Of a stretch of 64,000 nt of DNA, positions 1 through 8,411 are shown piece by piece. Each line of letters starts with the position of its first letter. The first letter of the stretch is position 1. Under the pieces are notes generated by a model that was not told the origin of the DNA, made no database searches, and was given only the letters and a program-made list of their open reading frames with translations. The position numbers and the translations under genes were made by a program. Source of the DNA: Asparagopsis taxiformis (Eukaryota > Rhodophyta > Florideophyceae > Bonnemaisoniales > Bonnemaisoniaceae); contig JALQPE010000961.1 in assembly GCA_030407315.1 (NCBI GenBank), forward strand, positions 17,467 through 81,466, in the 5' to 3' direction.

Positions 1-2937
1 CTTGACTGGAAAGTTACTTCGTACGATGTGCACGGTGCCAGATATAGTAGATGCAGGAATGAGGTCAAACCAAGGACCACCTGCACTGTGGGATGCAGTG
101 TCATTGCTGTCAACGGATCCGTTGTCCGGGTCCCATGTGGACCACTTTAAACAAATGCACCCAAGTGATTTTTGCACAGCGGTTTTTGGGGCAAAGCAGG
201 TCATATACTGAACGAAAGCGAGTTCTACAGGTTGAAACAGGTTTGGAGACTGCAGGCGTACCAGTGCCAGGACGCGCCCTACCCATATGGTTCTGTAGTC
301 ATCGGCAGTTCCGGAGATGACGACAAAGGAGTACTGCGATCTCTTTGCGGGGCCGAACGATGAAGTTGCAAAGACGCGCTGCTGCTTGTGCCTCGACACG
401 TTTGTGGGGCGAAGCATGCCACTGTGCGGGTCAAAGTCGTCGGCATCTGGGACGTACCCTCCCATGACGTAGGCGGACTTTACCACGGTGACGGAAATGT
501 CCATGTCATGTATTGGAGGGCCTTCTGCCGTGGCGCGCAGTCTAGCGAGGGTGAGGAACGCTTGTGCAGCTGTGTCACCGAGTTGCTGGAATAGCGTTAT
601 GGTGCCAGACGGGAACGAGGAGTTGTGCAGCGGCAAAAGAGTGGCAGGATCGGGCTGTCCGTCGATATCTGCAACGAGGAGGGTTGCATCGGGCAGCAGG
701 GAGGCAAAGTCGTGCAGTGCAACGGTGAATCCGTCGCGAACGAGTACTGCACCGTCTGTGGGCGATATCATGCGTGCGTTTCCCAATGTGTTCGATGGGG
801 TATGACCAGTTGGAGTGGCCAAGGAGAATTCCATGTGGCGAATAGTCTCTTCCATGGCTGTGGAGCGCCTTCGAGAGGTTTTCCTATAACTCTGTTTGAA
901 CAGAAGATGCGAGTGTTCGTAGGGGCCTGCATCAATGTGTTCCAGGGCGCCATATCTCTGCAAGTCACCGGGAAGATGGTCTAGAAGATGGAACTTGAAA
1001 GTTTTGAGACCTGTGGTGTGGAATGGGCCGAGGGTGGAGAGCATTGATTGTTTGAAATAGGAAATGGAGTTCTGGAGGCTTTCTAGTTCGGCGGCAGTCC
1101 AGTGCTTGATGCGACCGCGTTTCATGACCCATGCGACGAGGTCAGAGTATTGCGTGCAGATGGAAGTGAGGGGGGCTGTATCTACTTCGTCACAGCATGT
1201 GTCAATGAATGCTGCGATGAAAGGGAACACCATGTCGACATGGTGATAGTCTTTGGCTGCGAGCATGCCGCGTATGCCGTCCTCCGTGAAGAGGCCGTTC
1301 AAATTGGTGCCCTTCTCACCCTTGGAGAAGTCGACATAAAGACCGGTGATGTAGTAGTCGCGTTCGATAGCGGACAGAATGCTGTTTGAGCCGGCGAGGA
1401 TGGATTTTTTCACCTTCTTGAAGGTGCGAGGTGTCCCGGAATGGGAGGCAGTGGTGGTGAGGTCTGGGGAGCTGAGGCGGTGGACAATGCACTGTTTGAT
1501 GAGCTTTGAGATGCCGAGGTGGAGATTGTGCAGAGGCTCGAAGGAGAAAATGTTGTAGGGGTCTAGGGGACTGTTGGTGGGTAAAAGAGCGGTCGATTCG
1601 AGGACAGAGTGTTGTTCGAGGAGGGAGAGAGCTTCGAGCGGAGCAGTTGTATGCTCCTGAGCGCTCTCTTGGCGTGCAGAGCGTGTATCATCGAGGGAGC
1701 GGGGCTGGTGTGGCGCGCTGGATTCAAGTTGAGTGGCGGGGATGTAGCAGCGGTGGCAGGGATGTGTGGTGGTAGTGCTGTTGCGAGTGCATGAGAGCTC
1801 TTTGGCCTCTGGAAAGTCGCAGCAATAATTGGCTAGGATGGGAAAGCATTGGCGGGCAGTTGCAGTGGAGTCTGTGCAGGGGAACCCGGAAGAGAACGCG
1901 GTGGATAGGGACGAAAACACTTTTTCGAGTGCTTTATGAAGAATATCAATTTTGCGAGCGCGACTAGCAGAACTAGAGGTTGTCGGCATTTCATCACCGA
2001 ACAAGGCGTTGGACGAAGGGTTAACAATGTACGGAAGATACCCGACGATGGTGAGGCCGGTACGGATGCAGTGGCGACGGAGGGGGGCGGAGAAGTTGAG
2101 CAGTGTGACGTGTATGGGGTATGCGACGATTGCGGAGCTCTTGAGGCTTGTGCTGCTCTTGTCGGAGTACACTTGGAGGAGGCCGGCAAAGGAGGAAGCG
2201 GTGGGATCATTTTCCTCTGCCCATACGACCTGTGGATCTTCCGAGAGCTGCACGCGCTGTCTAGTAACCTGGTGCAGCGTTTTCGCGAATTCTGTGTGTA
2301 GGGGATGAGAAAATATTGCGGTGCCGTCTGGGGCGGTCTGTGGGGAGGGGTGGAAGAGAGTATTTTGGTCGTTAGCCAGTGCTAACTGCCTGCGGAGCAT
2401 GTCGACTGGGTCGCGGAGGTACAGCTGTGCCGAGTACTTACCAGTTTTGTCTGGAATGATGTGGCTCTTGTAACCTTCGGTGCGGAAATGTGTTTCGACC
2501 ATGGAAGCGGTAACGTGGCGACATTCTTCTACGGTGCGAACGGCGCTGTTGAACTTTTCTAGGGAGAATGCGGGGTCTTGTAGGATGGTGATGACTTCGC
2601 TCACGCGGCCAGCGCCGGCCTTGTACTCGAGGGTTGTGAGACTGGCGGCGAGGGATTGCACGAGGAGGTCTGCGCGGGAGGGGGTTGAGGTTGGTGGCAG
2701 TGAAGCGTCACAGGGTGAGTCGCTGGAGGAAGCACGACCAGATTCTGGGTCTGGGGAGCTGGGTTGCGGGGAATCATGGTCGCCGTTTCGAGCAGGCTCA
2801 TGGGTGACGGCAGGGACACGAGCGTTGTTGAAATGTTGGGGAGAGGGGTTGAAACGGTAGCGACACGTTCGCTCATGCAGCGCGAGCGCATAAGCATCTA
2901 CGCAGTAGTAGAAGCACCCTTCATACTTGCATTCCAT
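1..2937 (-). CDS. Tnp2/Plavaka-like DNA transposase, C-terminus cut by window edge
   Basis: An uninterrupted reading frame of 979 codons runs on the minus strand from ATG at 2937 off the left edge; no stop was found when the whole stretch was translated. A TAA lies upstream at about 3010-3012. The N-terminus carries a C2HC zinc finger (C3, C8, H21, C25), followed by a Ser/Pro-rich linker. A LHNLHLGISKL motif sits near residue 470, KFHLLDHL near 647 and YEHSHLLFKQSYRK near 672. These resemble segments of Plavaka/Tnp2-type DDE transposases, but the family call is from memory of such motifs and the catalytic acids were not assigned. It should act in the nucleus on its own transposon ends. The repeat block at 3020-5696 lies directly upstream and may be that end. 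The frame looks intact, so the element could be young. Confidence 0.6.
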   Translation of the reverse strand, partial: MECKYEGCFYYCVDAYALALHERTCRYRFNPSPQHFNNARVPAVTHEPARNGDHDSPQPSSPDPESGRASSSDSPCDASLPPTSTPSRADLLVQSLAASLTTLEYKAGAGRVSEVITILQDPAFSLEKFNSAVRTVEECRHVTASMVETHFRTEGYKSHIIPDKTGKYSAQLYLRDPVDMLRRQLALANDQNTLFHPSPQTAPDGTAIFSHPLHTEFAKTLHQVTRQRVQLSEDPQVVWAEENDPTASSFAGLLQVYSDKSSTSLKSSAIVAYPIHVTLLNFSAPLRRHCIRTGLTIVGYLPYIVNPSSNALFGDEMPTTSSSASRARKIDILHKALEKVFSSLSTAFSSGFPCTDSTATARQCFPILANYCCDFPEAKELSCTRNSTTTTHPCHRCYIPATQLESSAPHQPRSLDDTRSARQESAQEHTTAPLEALSLLEQHSVLESTALLPTNSPLDPYNIFSFEPLHNLHLGISKLIKQCIVHRLSSPDLTTTASHSGTPRTFKKVKKSILAGSNSILSAIERDYYITGLYVDFSKGEKGTNLNGLFTEDGIRGMLAAKDYHHVDMVFPFIAAFIDTCCDEVDTAPLTSICTQYSDLVAWVMKRGRIKHWTAAELESLQNSISYFKQSMLSTLGPFHTTGLKTFKFHLLDHLPGDLQRYGALEHIDAGPYEHSHLLFKQSYRKTSRRRSTAMEETIRHMEFSLATPTGHTPSNTLGNARMISPTDGAVLVRDGFTVALHDFASLLPDATLLVADIDGQPDPATLLPLHNSSFPSGTITLFQQLGDTAAQAFLTLARLRATAEGPPIHDMDISVTVVKSAYVMGGYVPDADDFDPHSGMLRPTNVSRHKQQRVFATSSFGPAKRSQYSFVVISGTADDYRTIWVGRVLALVRLQSPNLFQPVELAFVQYMTCFAPKTAVQKSLGCICLKWSTWDPDNGSVDSNDTASHSAGGPWFDLIPASTISGTVHIVRSNFPVK

Positions 2938-3538
2938 GTCGAGTTTTGACGCAAAAGGGAGGATTGCGAGCTGAACAGGGGAGACTGTGCCGTCCAGATG
3001 CGACCAATTTTATTTTTGTGGTGCTTTCGAGACTTGGAATGTAACGTGTTCGTTCGTAGTTTTGTGGGTAGTAGTTTTGTGCTCACTCCAGCTGACATCC
3101 CAACGGTGGAATTTAACCGAGAGTTCAATCATTTCCAACTGTTACATCACATTGCGTGCTGGCAACGTGTGCATGGAAGGACGAACGACTGCCCTGGGAG
3201 ATGAATTTTCAATTAATTCATTTGTAATAATAAACTTTTTTATTTCCAAACTTCGTGGAATCTGAATGTGCTTTACAGCGGATATGCCACAGATCATGTA
3301 AGGAAAGCAAATGGATTCTCATATATATGATTATATGTTTATATTCGTTGTTCTCGATCCGGATCTCTTTGTTCGGGGAATCAGAGACCATGGCTTGGGC
3401 CATACTCAATCTCACTGCCGGCGATGATTTCGAGTATGCACAGCAAGACTTAAGCGGACGCAGAAAGCTGTCCGGTCGACGCCGCAGGCTCCACTCCGCC
3501 CTCATCACCGACTGATCTTCTTTGACCGACTTTGCTTT

Positions 3539-3576
3539 GTACGTGCGCGAATCTTGATCAAGATTCGCGCACGTAC
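3539..3576. repeat. 38-bp perfect palindrome
   Basis: Two 19-base arms are exact reverse complements with no spacer, centred on TTGATCAA between 3557 and 3558. The palindrome is absent from the related copies in the two arms of the giant inverted repeat. It sits at the junction where the intron-like tandem array begins. Confidence 0.9.
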
Positions 3577-3584
3577 CTTCGTTC

Positions 3585-4650
3585 CATCCTCTACCCTCGA
3601 GGGTATGCGTTGAGGGAAGCGTGGGTTTTGAGTCTGACTATTTCCGTTGATGCGATATTTTTCATGGGAAGCCTGTTGACTGATGGTGTGTATTGAGCGG
3701 AGGATGGAAGAGAGGTACGTGAAGTTTTGAAAGTATGCTGTGAGGGAAGGTTGATTTTGAGTCTGACTGTTGTGGTTGATTCCGATGTTGTGTAGATGAT
3801 GCAGGAATGTTGATGACGGAAGGTAAGTTTCATTGAGTGCCAAGATGTGCTTTGCGAAGATATGGACTGCTGACTATGATTATTGTTAATTGCAAGGTTT
3901 TTGGATCATGGTTTGTATTGTGTGTAGGATGGATGAGAGGTACATTTGCGAGTTCTCAGGGTATGTAGCGAGGGAAACGTTGGTTTTCAATCTGACTGTT
4001 GCGATTGAATCCGATGTTGCGTAGGTGATGGAGGAATAGTGATGACGGAAGGTAAGTCACATTGGGCGCCCAGACCGGTTGTGCGAAGATGCGGAATGCT
4101 GACTACTTTTCTTGGCTACACGATTACGTGATTTATGGTTTTTATTGTGTGCAGGATGGAACAGGTAAAGTAAGTGTGCGAGTTTTGAAAGTAAGCAGCG
4201 AGGGAAGGTTGGTTTTGAGTCTGACTATTTCCGTTGATGCGATATTTTTCATTGGAAGCCTATTGAGTCATGGTGTGTATTGTGTGGAGCGAAGGTAAGT
4301 GTGCGAGTTTTGAAAGTATGCTGTGATGGAAGGTTGGTTTTGAGTCTGACTGTTGTGGTTGATTCCGATGTTGTGTAGATGATGCAGGAATGTTGATGAC
4401 AGAAGGTAAGTTTTACTGAGCACCAAGACTTGTTTTGCGAAGATATGGACTGCTGACTTTGATTATTCATTGCAAGGTTTTTGGATCATGGTTTGTATTT
4501 TGTGTAGGATGGATGATTCAGTCATCCTCTCGGAGAGGTAAGTAAGGGAGTTTCTAGGATATCTGTCGTGGTAAGCGTTGCTTTTGAGTCTGACTGTTGT
4601 GGTTGATTCTGATGTTGTGTATGTGATGCAGGAGTGGTGAAGCAGGAACG
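3585..4650 (+). repeat. Tandem array of intron-like units (GTAAGT...GTAG)
   Basis: Units of roughly 80-110 bp alternate between two types. One begins GGTAAGT and ends TGTGTAG or TGTGCAG before GATGGA. The other begins GGTAAGT or GGTACGT, contains GAGTCTGACTGTTG, and ends GTTGTGTAG before GTGATGCAGGAATG. Each unit therefore looks like a short spliceosomal intron, with micro-exons of about 8-27 bp between them. The putative exons contain stops (for example TGA in GGTGATGACGG), so this is not a normal coding gene. It could be a structural repeat that mimics introns, or a decayed gene enlarged by intron-like duplications. Confidence 0.7.
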
Positions 4651-4984
4651 GCAGGACTGAAGGAGAGTGAAGAAGGGATGTAGGAAGATGGGGAATGAAG
4701 CTGTGAGGTGTTTCTGGTATGTGTATATTTTGGGGCATACGATAGAAGTGAGAGTGCGTTTCAAGTGGTGTAAGATTTTGCTGACCATGTTCGTGTTTGA
4801 TGTCTTGATGATTTAATGGGCTGGGGTGGTGTCGAGGAAAGCGGGGATGGTATTGGGAAGGAGCGTATTTTTTGTAATCTAGGTCGTGAGGGTTCTTGCA
4901 GTATGTGCGGATGGTGGTGCATGGCGTTCGGATGGTAGGGAGAACGCGATAGTGAGGGAGATGGGTGATCGACGATATGCTGAC

Positions 4985-5110
4985 AGGTATTTTGTATTCT
5001 GGCTGGATACGTATTTCCTATTCTAACCGGGTATTTATTTCCTATTCTAACCGGGTATTTATTTCCTATTCTGACCAGATATGTATTCCCTATTCTAGAG
5101 AGACGTATTG
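4985..5110 (+). repeat. About 21-bp AT-rich tandem repeat
   Basis: Four to five tandem units of the form TATTCTRRCYGGRTAYRTAT appear, with alternating GGCTGGATAC, AACCGGGTAT and GACCAGATAT variants. The same array is present at 39.24-39.37 kb and 50.36-50.49 kb with different variant order. Confidence 0.85.
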
Positions 5111-5220
5111 TATACGAGCAGTTTCCTAAATGAGAGAATAAAATACGGTCCGATATGGGCCCTGAATTTACCATCCGCTGTAATTTCTTCCCTCCCGGTT
5201 TTCGCTGATATATTGTATAC

Positions 5221-5564
5221 TGGATGTCGGGTCCTAGTATTCCGCCATATGTACTAGAGAAAGTGGATGTCGGGTCCTAGTATTCCGCCATATGTACTAG
5301 AGAAAGTGGATGTCGGGTCCTAGTATTCCGCCATATGTACTAGAGAAAGTGGATGTCGGGTCCTAGTATTCCGCCAAACGTACTAGAGAAAGTGGATGTC
5401 GGGTCCTAGTATTCCGCCATATGTACTAGAGAAAGTGGATGTCGGGTCCTAGTATTCCGCCAAACGTACTAGAGAAAGTGGATGTCGGGTCCTAGTATTC
5501 CGCCATATGTACTAGAGAAAGTGGATGTCGGGCCCTAGTATTCCGCCATATGTACTAGAGAAAG
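5221..5564 (+). repeat. 43-bp tandem repeat, eight units
   Basis: Eight near-identical 43-bp units begin with GGATGTCGGGTCCTAGTATT. Variation is limited to CCATATGTAC versus CCAAACGTAC and one GGGCCC change. Only three units occur in each palindrome arm (39.00-39.12 kb and 50.61-50.74 kb). The units adjoin the terminal hairpin of the element. Confidence 0.95.
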
Positions 5565-5696
5565 TGGACGTCCGCATCCAAAAAATTTTTATTTTTTTTT
5601 GGACGCGGACGTTCATTTGTTCTAGTAAATCTCGGGGCCGACTAGGACCCGTACTAGAGAGACTGGACGTCCGCGTCCACTTCCGAAAACGCAGAA
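5530..5696. repeat. Imperfect hairpin at the outer end of the repeat element
   Basis: GTCCTAGT, GTACTAGAG and GTGGACGTCCGCATCC on one side match GGACGCGGACGTTC, TCTAGTAA and ACTAGGACCC on the other, around an A/T-run loop. A further GGACGTCCGCGTCC copy ends the element. The arrangement suggests a transposon terminus with foldback structure, or a hairpin-forming transcript end. Confidence 0.7.
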
Positions 5697-6832
5697 GATC
5701 CCAGACGCTGTGCCGTAAAAGGACTGTCCTTTTTGATTAGCGCTGTCAATCTAGCCGCAGACCTGGTTCTTGTCCGTTGTCGTGGGCGCGTTTCTACTCG
5801 CAACTTCCAGTCTCGATCCATCTGAATCAATCCCATGAGAAATACAACTTTCCGGAAAGACGGGGAATATCTTGGAGTTGCCCAGTTACCATGATCTGTA
5901 GCCCTTTCCTGAACGTGTGAAACAAAGAATTGACAAGCCAGAGTTTGCCTGGAGTACGCATCTCGTCCAATAGCTGTCCTTTCCTGTGTGTTATGGTTTT
6001 GGTATTCATAGAACACTGGACCTGAGGGACGAGGACTCTGGGAGGTTTTCGTTGAAATTTCTACACCCCTTGGCTCATCACGCTCATTGATGTACACCGG
6101 AATAAAGAACGATACCGACAAATCCTGCATCCCACAGCTGGTAAGAAACAGATCCCATACTCTAGTATCAAGCTCTGTATTGCCATCATCACCAGTACTC
6201 GTGAAGTTCCGCACTGATTGCACAATGTTAAACGTGTGGCGGTGGTACGCATATGAAAACCACCTGTCAACGATTACGATGGCTTCTAGAGATGGTAGAT
6301 TGAATCTGTACAGACTGCCCACAGCCCTTCGGAACGCTGAGAGTGAACGTTCTTCGAGTGGAACGTTATCTTCGTCCTTCTCTCTATTATGCCAGCAGTC
6401 CCGCATGTAAGCTACAATTGACACACTTTCGTAGAACGGAATTGTCCTTTCGCTCTCCAGAATGTGATACAGAATCAAGGCAAGCGTATGCGGTTTCGTG
6501 GAAATAGACTCATAGCACATGCGGAGTAAATACCTTGAAGTCTTGGTTCGGGGGCGTGACAATACCTCTTCGCACACGTCCATACCTCCAACCAGGGTAA
6601 CGTCCCCGTTTTCCGCTATGGTACCGTACAGATAGAGAGCATCGAAGTTTAGGTGCGTTCCGCGGGGAATATCAGAGGCAGGAGTGGCAGCCCCTTCAAT
6701 CGCTGGAATTGAAACAACGCGCGCCGGATCCACCCAGAGAATTGTTCCGTCTCCGTACAAATCATGCGGTTCTGTTGGTCCATTTTCGCTGCGTGTTACG
6801 ACGAGCCCATGTCGCCGTCGTACTTCCGCCAT
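5654..6832 (-). CDS. Unidentified protein, about 392 residues, with a repeat-derived C-terminal tail
   Basis: The first in-frame ATG is at 6832 (MAEVRRRHGLVV); the frame extends upstream only to a GTG at 6943. The protein is mixed alpha/beta in composition with no signal peptide or transmembrane segment, and I do not recognise its family. The region near residues 345-365 is very basic (RPRQRTRTRSAAR) and could be nuclear or nucleic-acid binding. The last 14 or so residues and the stop are encoded by the end of the 2.7-kb repeat element at 5654-5696, so the native C-terminus was probably replaced by insertion. It may be cargo of the neighbouring large transposon or a host gene hit by it. Confidence 0.5.
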   Translation of the reverse strand: MAEVRRRHGLVVTRSENGPTEPHDLYGDGTILWVDPARVVSIPAIEGAATPASDIPRGTHLNFDALYLYGTIAENGDVTLVGGMDVCEEVLSRPRTKTSRYLLRMCYESISTKPHTLALILYHILESERTIPFYESVSIVAYMRDCWHNREKDEDNVPLEERSLSAFRRAVGSLYRFNLPSLEAIVIVDRWFSYAYHRHTFNIVQSVRNFTSTGDDGNTELDTRVWDLFLTSCGMQDLSVSFFIPVYINERDEPRGVEISTKTSQSPRPSGPVFYEYQNHNTQERTAIGRDAYSRQTLACQFFVSHVQERATDHGNWATPRYSPSFRKVVFLMGLIQMDRDWKLRVETRPRQRTRTRSAARLTALIKKDSPFTAQRLGSSAFSEVDADVQSL

Positions 6833-7188
6833 TACTTGTGAGGTGAAGAGAAAAGGGAGAGCAGGGAGAATGGAAAAAGATGAGTGGGGAAAGTTTTCGA
6901 CGATCAAAGGGCGGAATGGAAGTCCACGCCCTCCAAAGTCCACGCGGCGCCAATAAATTCGAAATCGGAAATTCTGGAACCGACACGCCGCCGATATCTC
7001 GCGAGGGGACGTGAGGATGCCGACAGAAGCCAGAGTTGTATTGCAGGGATTAGAGTAGGGGTTTGTACTAGTTTGGAAGGGGTGCGTAAGTCGCTTGCAC
7101 TCTGTGCCAGTAAACTAACTTCAACGAGCGCGAATGGCAAGGAGATAGTAGAGAAATAATAGTAGCAAGACTCGTTCTCGATTCACAA
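6833..7188. other. Intergenic, nothing recognised
   Basis: This stretch lies upstream of the minus-strand ORF at 5654-6832 and should hold its promoter. I see no clear TATA box, RNA gene or repeat. Short open frames on both strands lack features of coding sequence. Confidence 0.4.
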
Positions 7189-7308
7189 TTGAAATTTGGT
7201 AATTTTTTCGCTCTGAAATTACTGCAGTAAAAAGTGATCTAGCAAAGTGCACTTGGCTAGATCACTTTTTGCTGCAGTAATTTCAGAATGAAAAATTTCC
7301 AAATTTAA
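7189..7308. mobile_element. Foldback MITE, copy 1 (about 120 bp)
   Basis: The whole segment is an imperfect inverted repeat with TTGAAATTTGGTAATTTT-like ends, an internal CTGAAATTACTGCAGTAAAA, and GATCTAGC near the loop AAAGTGCAC. A second copy of the same sequence lies at 7850-7973. It has no coding capacity. Two copies of a fully palindromic short element fit a MITE. Target duplications were not evident. Confidence 0.85.
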
Positions 7309-7849
7309 AGCACCGCTCTAATCGTTCATGCTTTATTCCAGAACTAACCAACTGAAACGTCTGACTAGTTTATGGAACGATAATCATCAGATTCTTCTTT
7401 TACGAATAAATCTTGCTGGGAATTCCTAGTTTTGGATATCGATCGTTAAACTAGTCTAGACTTTTAACTAACTTCGCGGACGTCCTACGATACATTCCAG
7501 CGCATGATGATGGCGTCGTACTGCTGTTCAGCATGCTGACAAGTGCACTAGTGTGTAAAATTGCGCAATGTTATACATGTGTGCTGCAGAGTAAGGGGGC
7601 TATCACTTGCTCTGCTTATTGCACTCTGCGCATATTGGAATGCACAGAGCAAAAAAGTTAGCTTTGCTGTCGTTAACATTGCGGGGCACCAATGTGCTCT
7701 GCTACGTACAAATTCCCGGTCGTGTATTACCAAAGTATACGGCCGAAAAGCTCACCGAGTTTCCCAGTGCCGCACCTTCACAGTCTCTGAGCAGAATAAG
7801 CGGTGGTAAAATACTACGTCATGTATTGTTGGCCGTCATGGTTTGTACA
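7309..7849. other. Intergenic segment between two MITEs
   Basis: No convincing gene is present. Small overlapping open frames on both strands at 7548-7809 are mutual shadows, and composition gives no support to either. The segment is bounded on both sides by copies of the same foldback element, so it could have been carried as a composite. Confidence 0.35.
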
Positions 7850-7973
7850 GTTGAAATTTGGTAATTTTCACGGCCTGAAATTACTGCAGTAAAAAGCGAT
7901 CTAGCAAAGTGCACAATGGTAGATCGCTTTTTACTGCAGCAATTTCAGACCATAAAAATTACCAAATTTCAAC
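7850..7973. mobile_element. Foldback MITE, copy 2 (about 124 bp)
   Basis: The two 56-bp arms match at about 51 positions when read as reverse complements, ending in GTTGAAATTTGG and CCAAATTTCAAC. The core TTACTGCAGTAA and the loop with GTGCAC are shared with copy 1. It is the better-preserved copy at its termini. Confidence 0.88.
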
Positions 7974-8202
7974 TCGAGCCTACATTGCTGGTTTCACTGC
8001 TTCTCAGTATGCCGAGGACCGTTACAGCCCTCATATTTCGTAACGGCACTACCATTGCACTTGTCCGTTACATGATTGGTCTGCTTGCGACAGACATTTC
8101 CCTCGAGTCTTTCTATTTATCTTTCTCGTTGGGTAATCAATTTGCTCGTGCACCTCAATTCTCCTCTCCCGGACGTGGAACATCCCATCATTTCGAGCTG
8201 AA

Positions 8203-8400
8203 ATGCGAGATGAATTATCATTGTCAAGGTTTGCAAAGTTTGAGGAACAGTTTGCATCCCTCGAACAGTATATGCGCGACTCCCTTTCGTCCATTGAAAT
8301 GGAGCTTGCTTGCATTCGGTACATGACCTCGGCTGCTGCAGGGACAAACACTGTACCTTCAGTAGTTCTCGAGGAGAGATCAAGAAGCCTTCTTATCTGA
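8203..8400 (+). CDS. Short ORF, possibly the broken N-terminal part of the next gene
   Basis: ATG at 8203 opens a 65-residue frame rich in Leu, Glu, Ser and Met with a heptad-like amphipathic segment (residues 3-40). It stops only 12 bases before the next long frame opens in a different phase. That frame has no early ATG, so the two may have been one gene separated by a frameshift or a very short or undetected intron. The product is not recognised. Confidence 0.35.
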   Translation: MRDELSLSRFAKFEEQFASLEQYMRDSLSSIEMELACIRYMTSAAAGTNTVPSVVLEERSRSLLI

Positions 8401-8411
8401 GATCAGGTTAA

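Larger units (their letters stand above)
3020..5696. repeat. 2.7-kb structured non-coding element, third copy (also in both palindrome arms)
   Basis: From about 3020 to 5696 this sequence is homologous to 48.05-50.86 kb in the same orientation and to 38.87-41.68 kb inverted, with many substitutions and differing repeat counts. It has no credible coding content. In order it holds a unique head, a tandem array of intron-like units, AT-rich 21-bp repeats, 43-bp tandem repeats and a hairpin. The outer end is shared by the copies up to GTCCACTTCCGAAAAC, after which they diverge, so the boundary is near 5696. It lies just upstream of the transposase at 1-2937 and may be the terminal region of that transposon or a non-autonomous relative. 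Confidence 0.75.

Noticed and set aside
1506..2301. Several 60-125-codon plus-strand frames
   Set aside because: They overlap the 979-codon minus-strand transposase frame and have no family resemblance; they are shadows.
3505..5174. Minus-strand frames of 70-137 codons, including one with IGNKYPVRIGN repeats
   Set aside because: They are translations of tandem repeats in the structured element. The periodic peptide reflects the 21-bp DNA repeat, and sister copies do not conserve the frames.
7561..7809. Overlapping 60-85-codon frames on both strands between the MITEs
   Set aside because: The frames are mutually antisense, with no coding bias visible and no recognisable motif.
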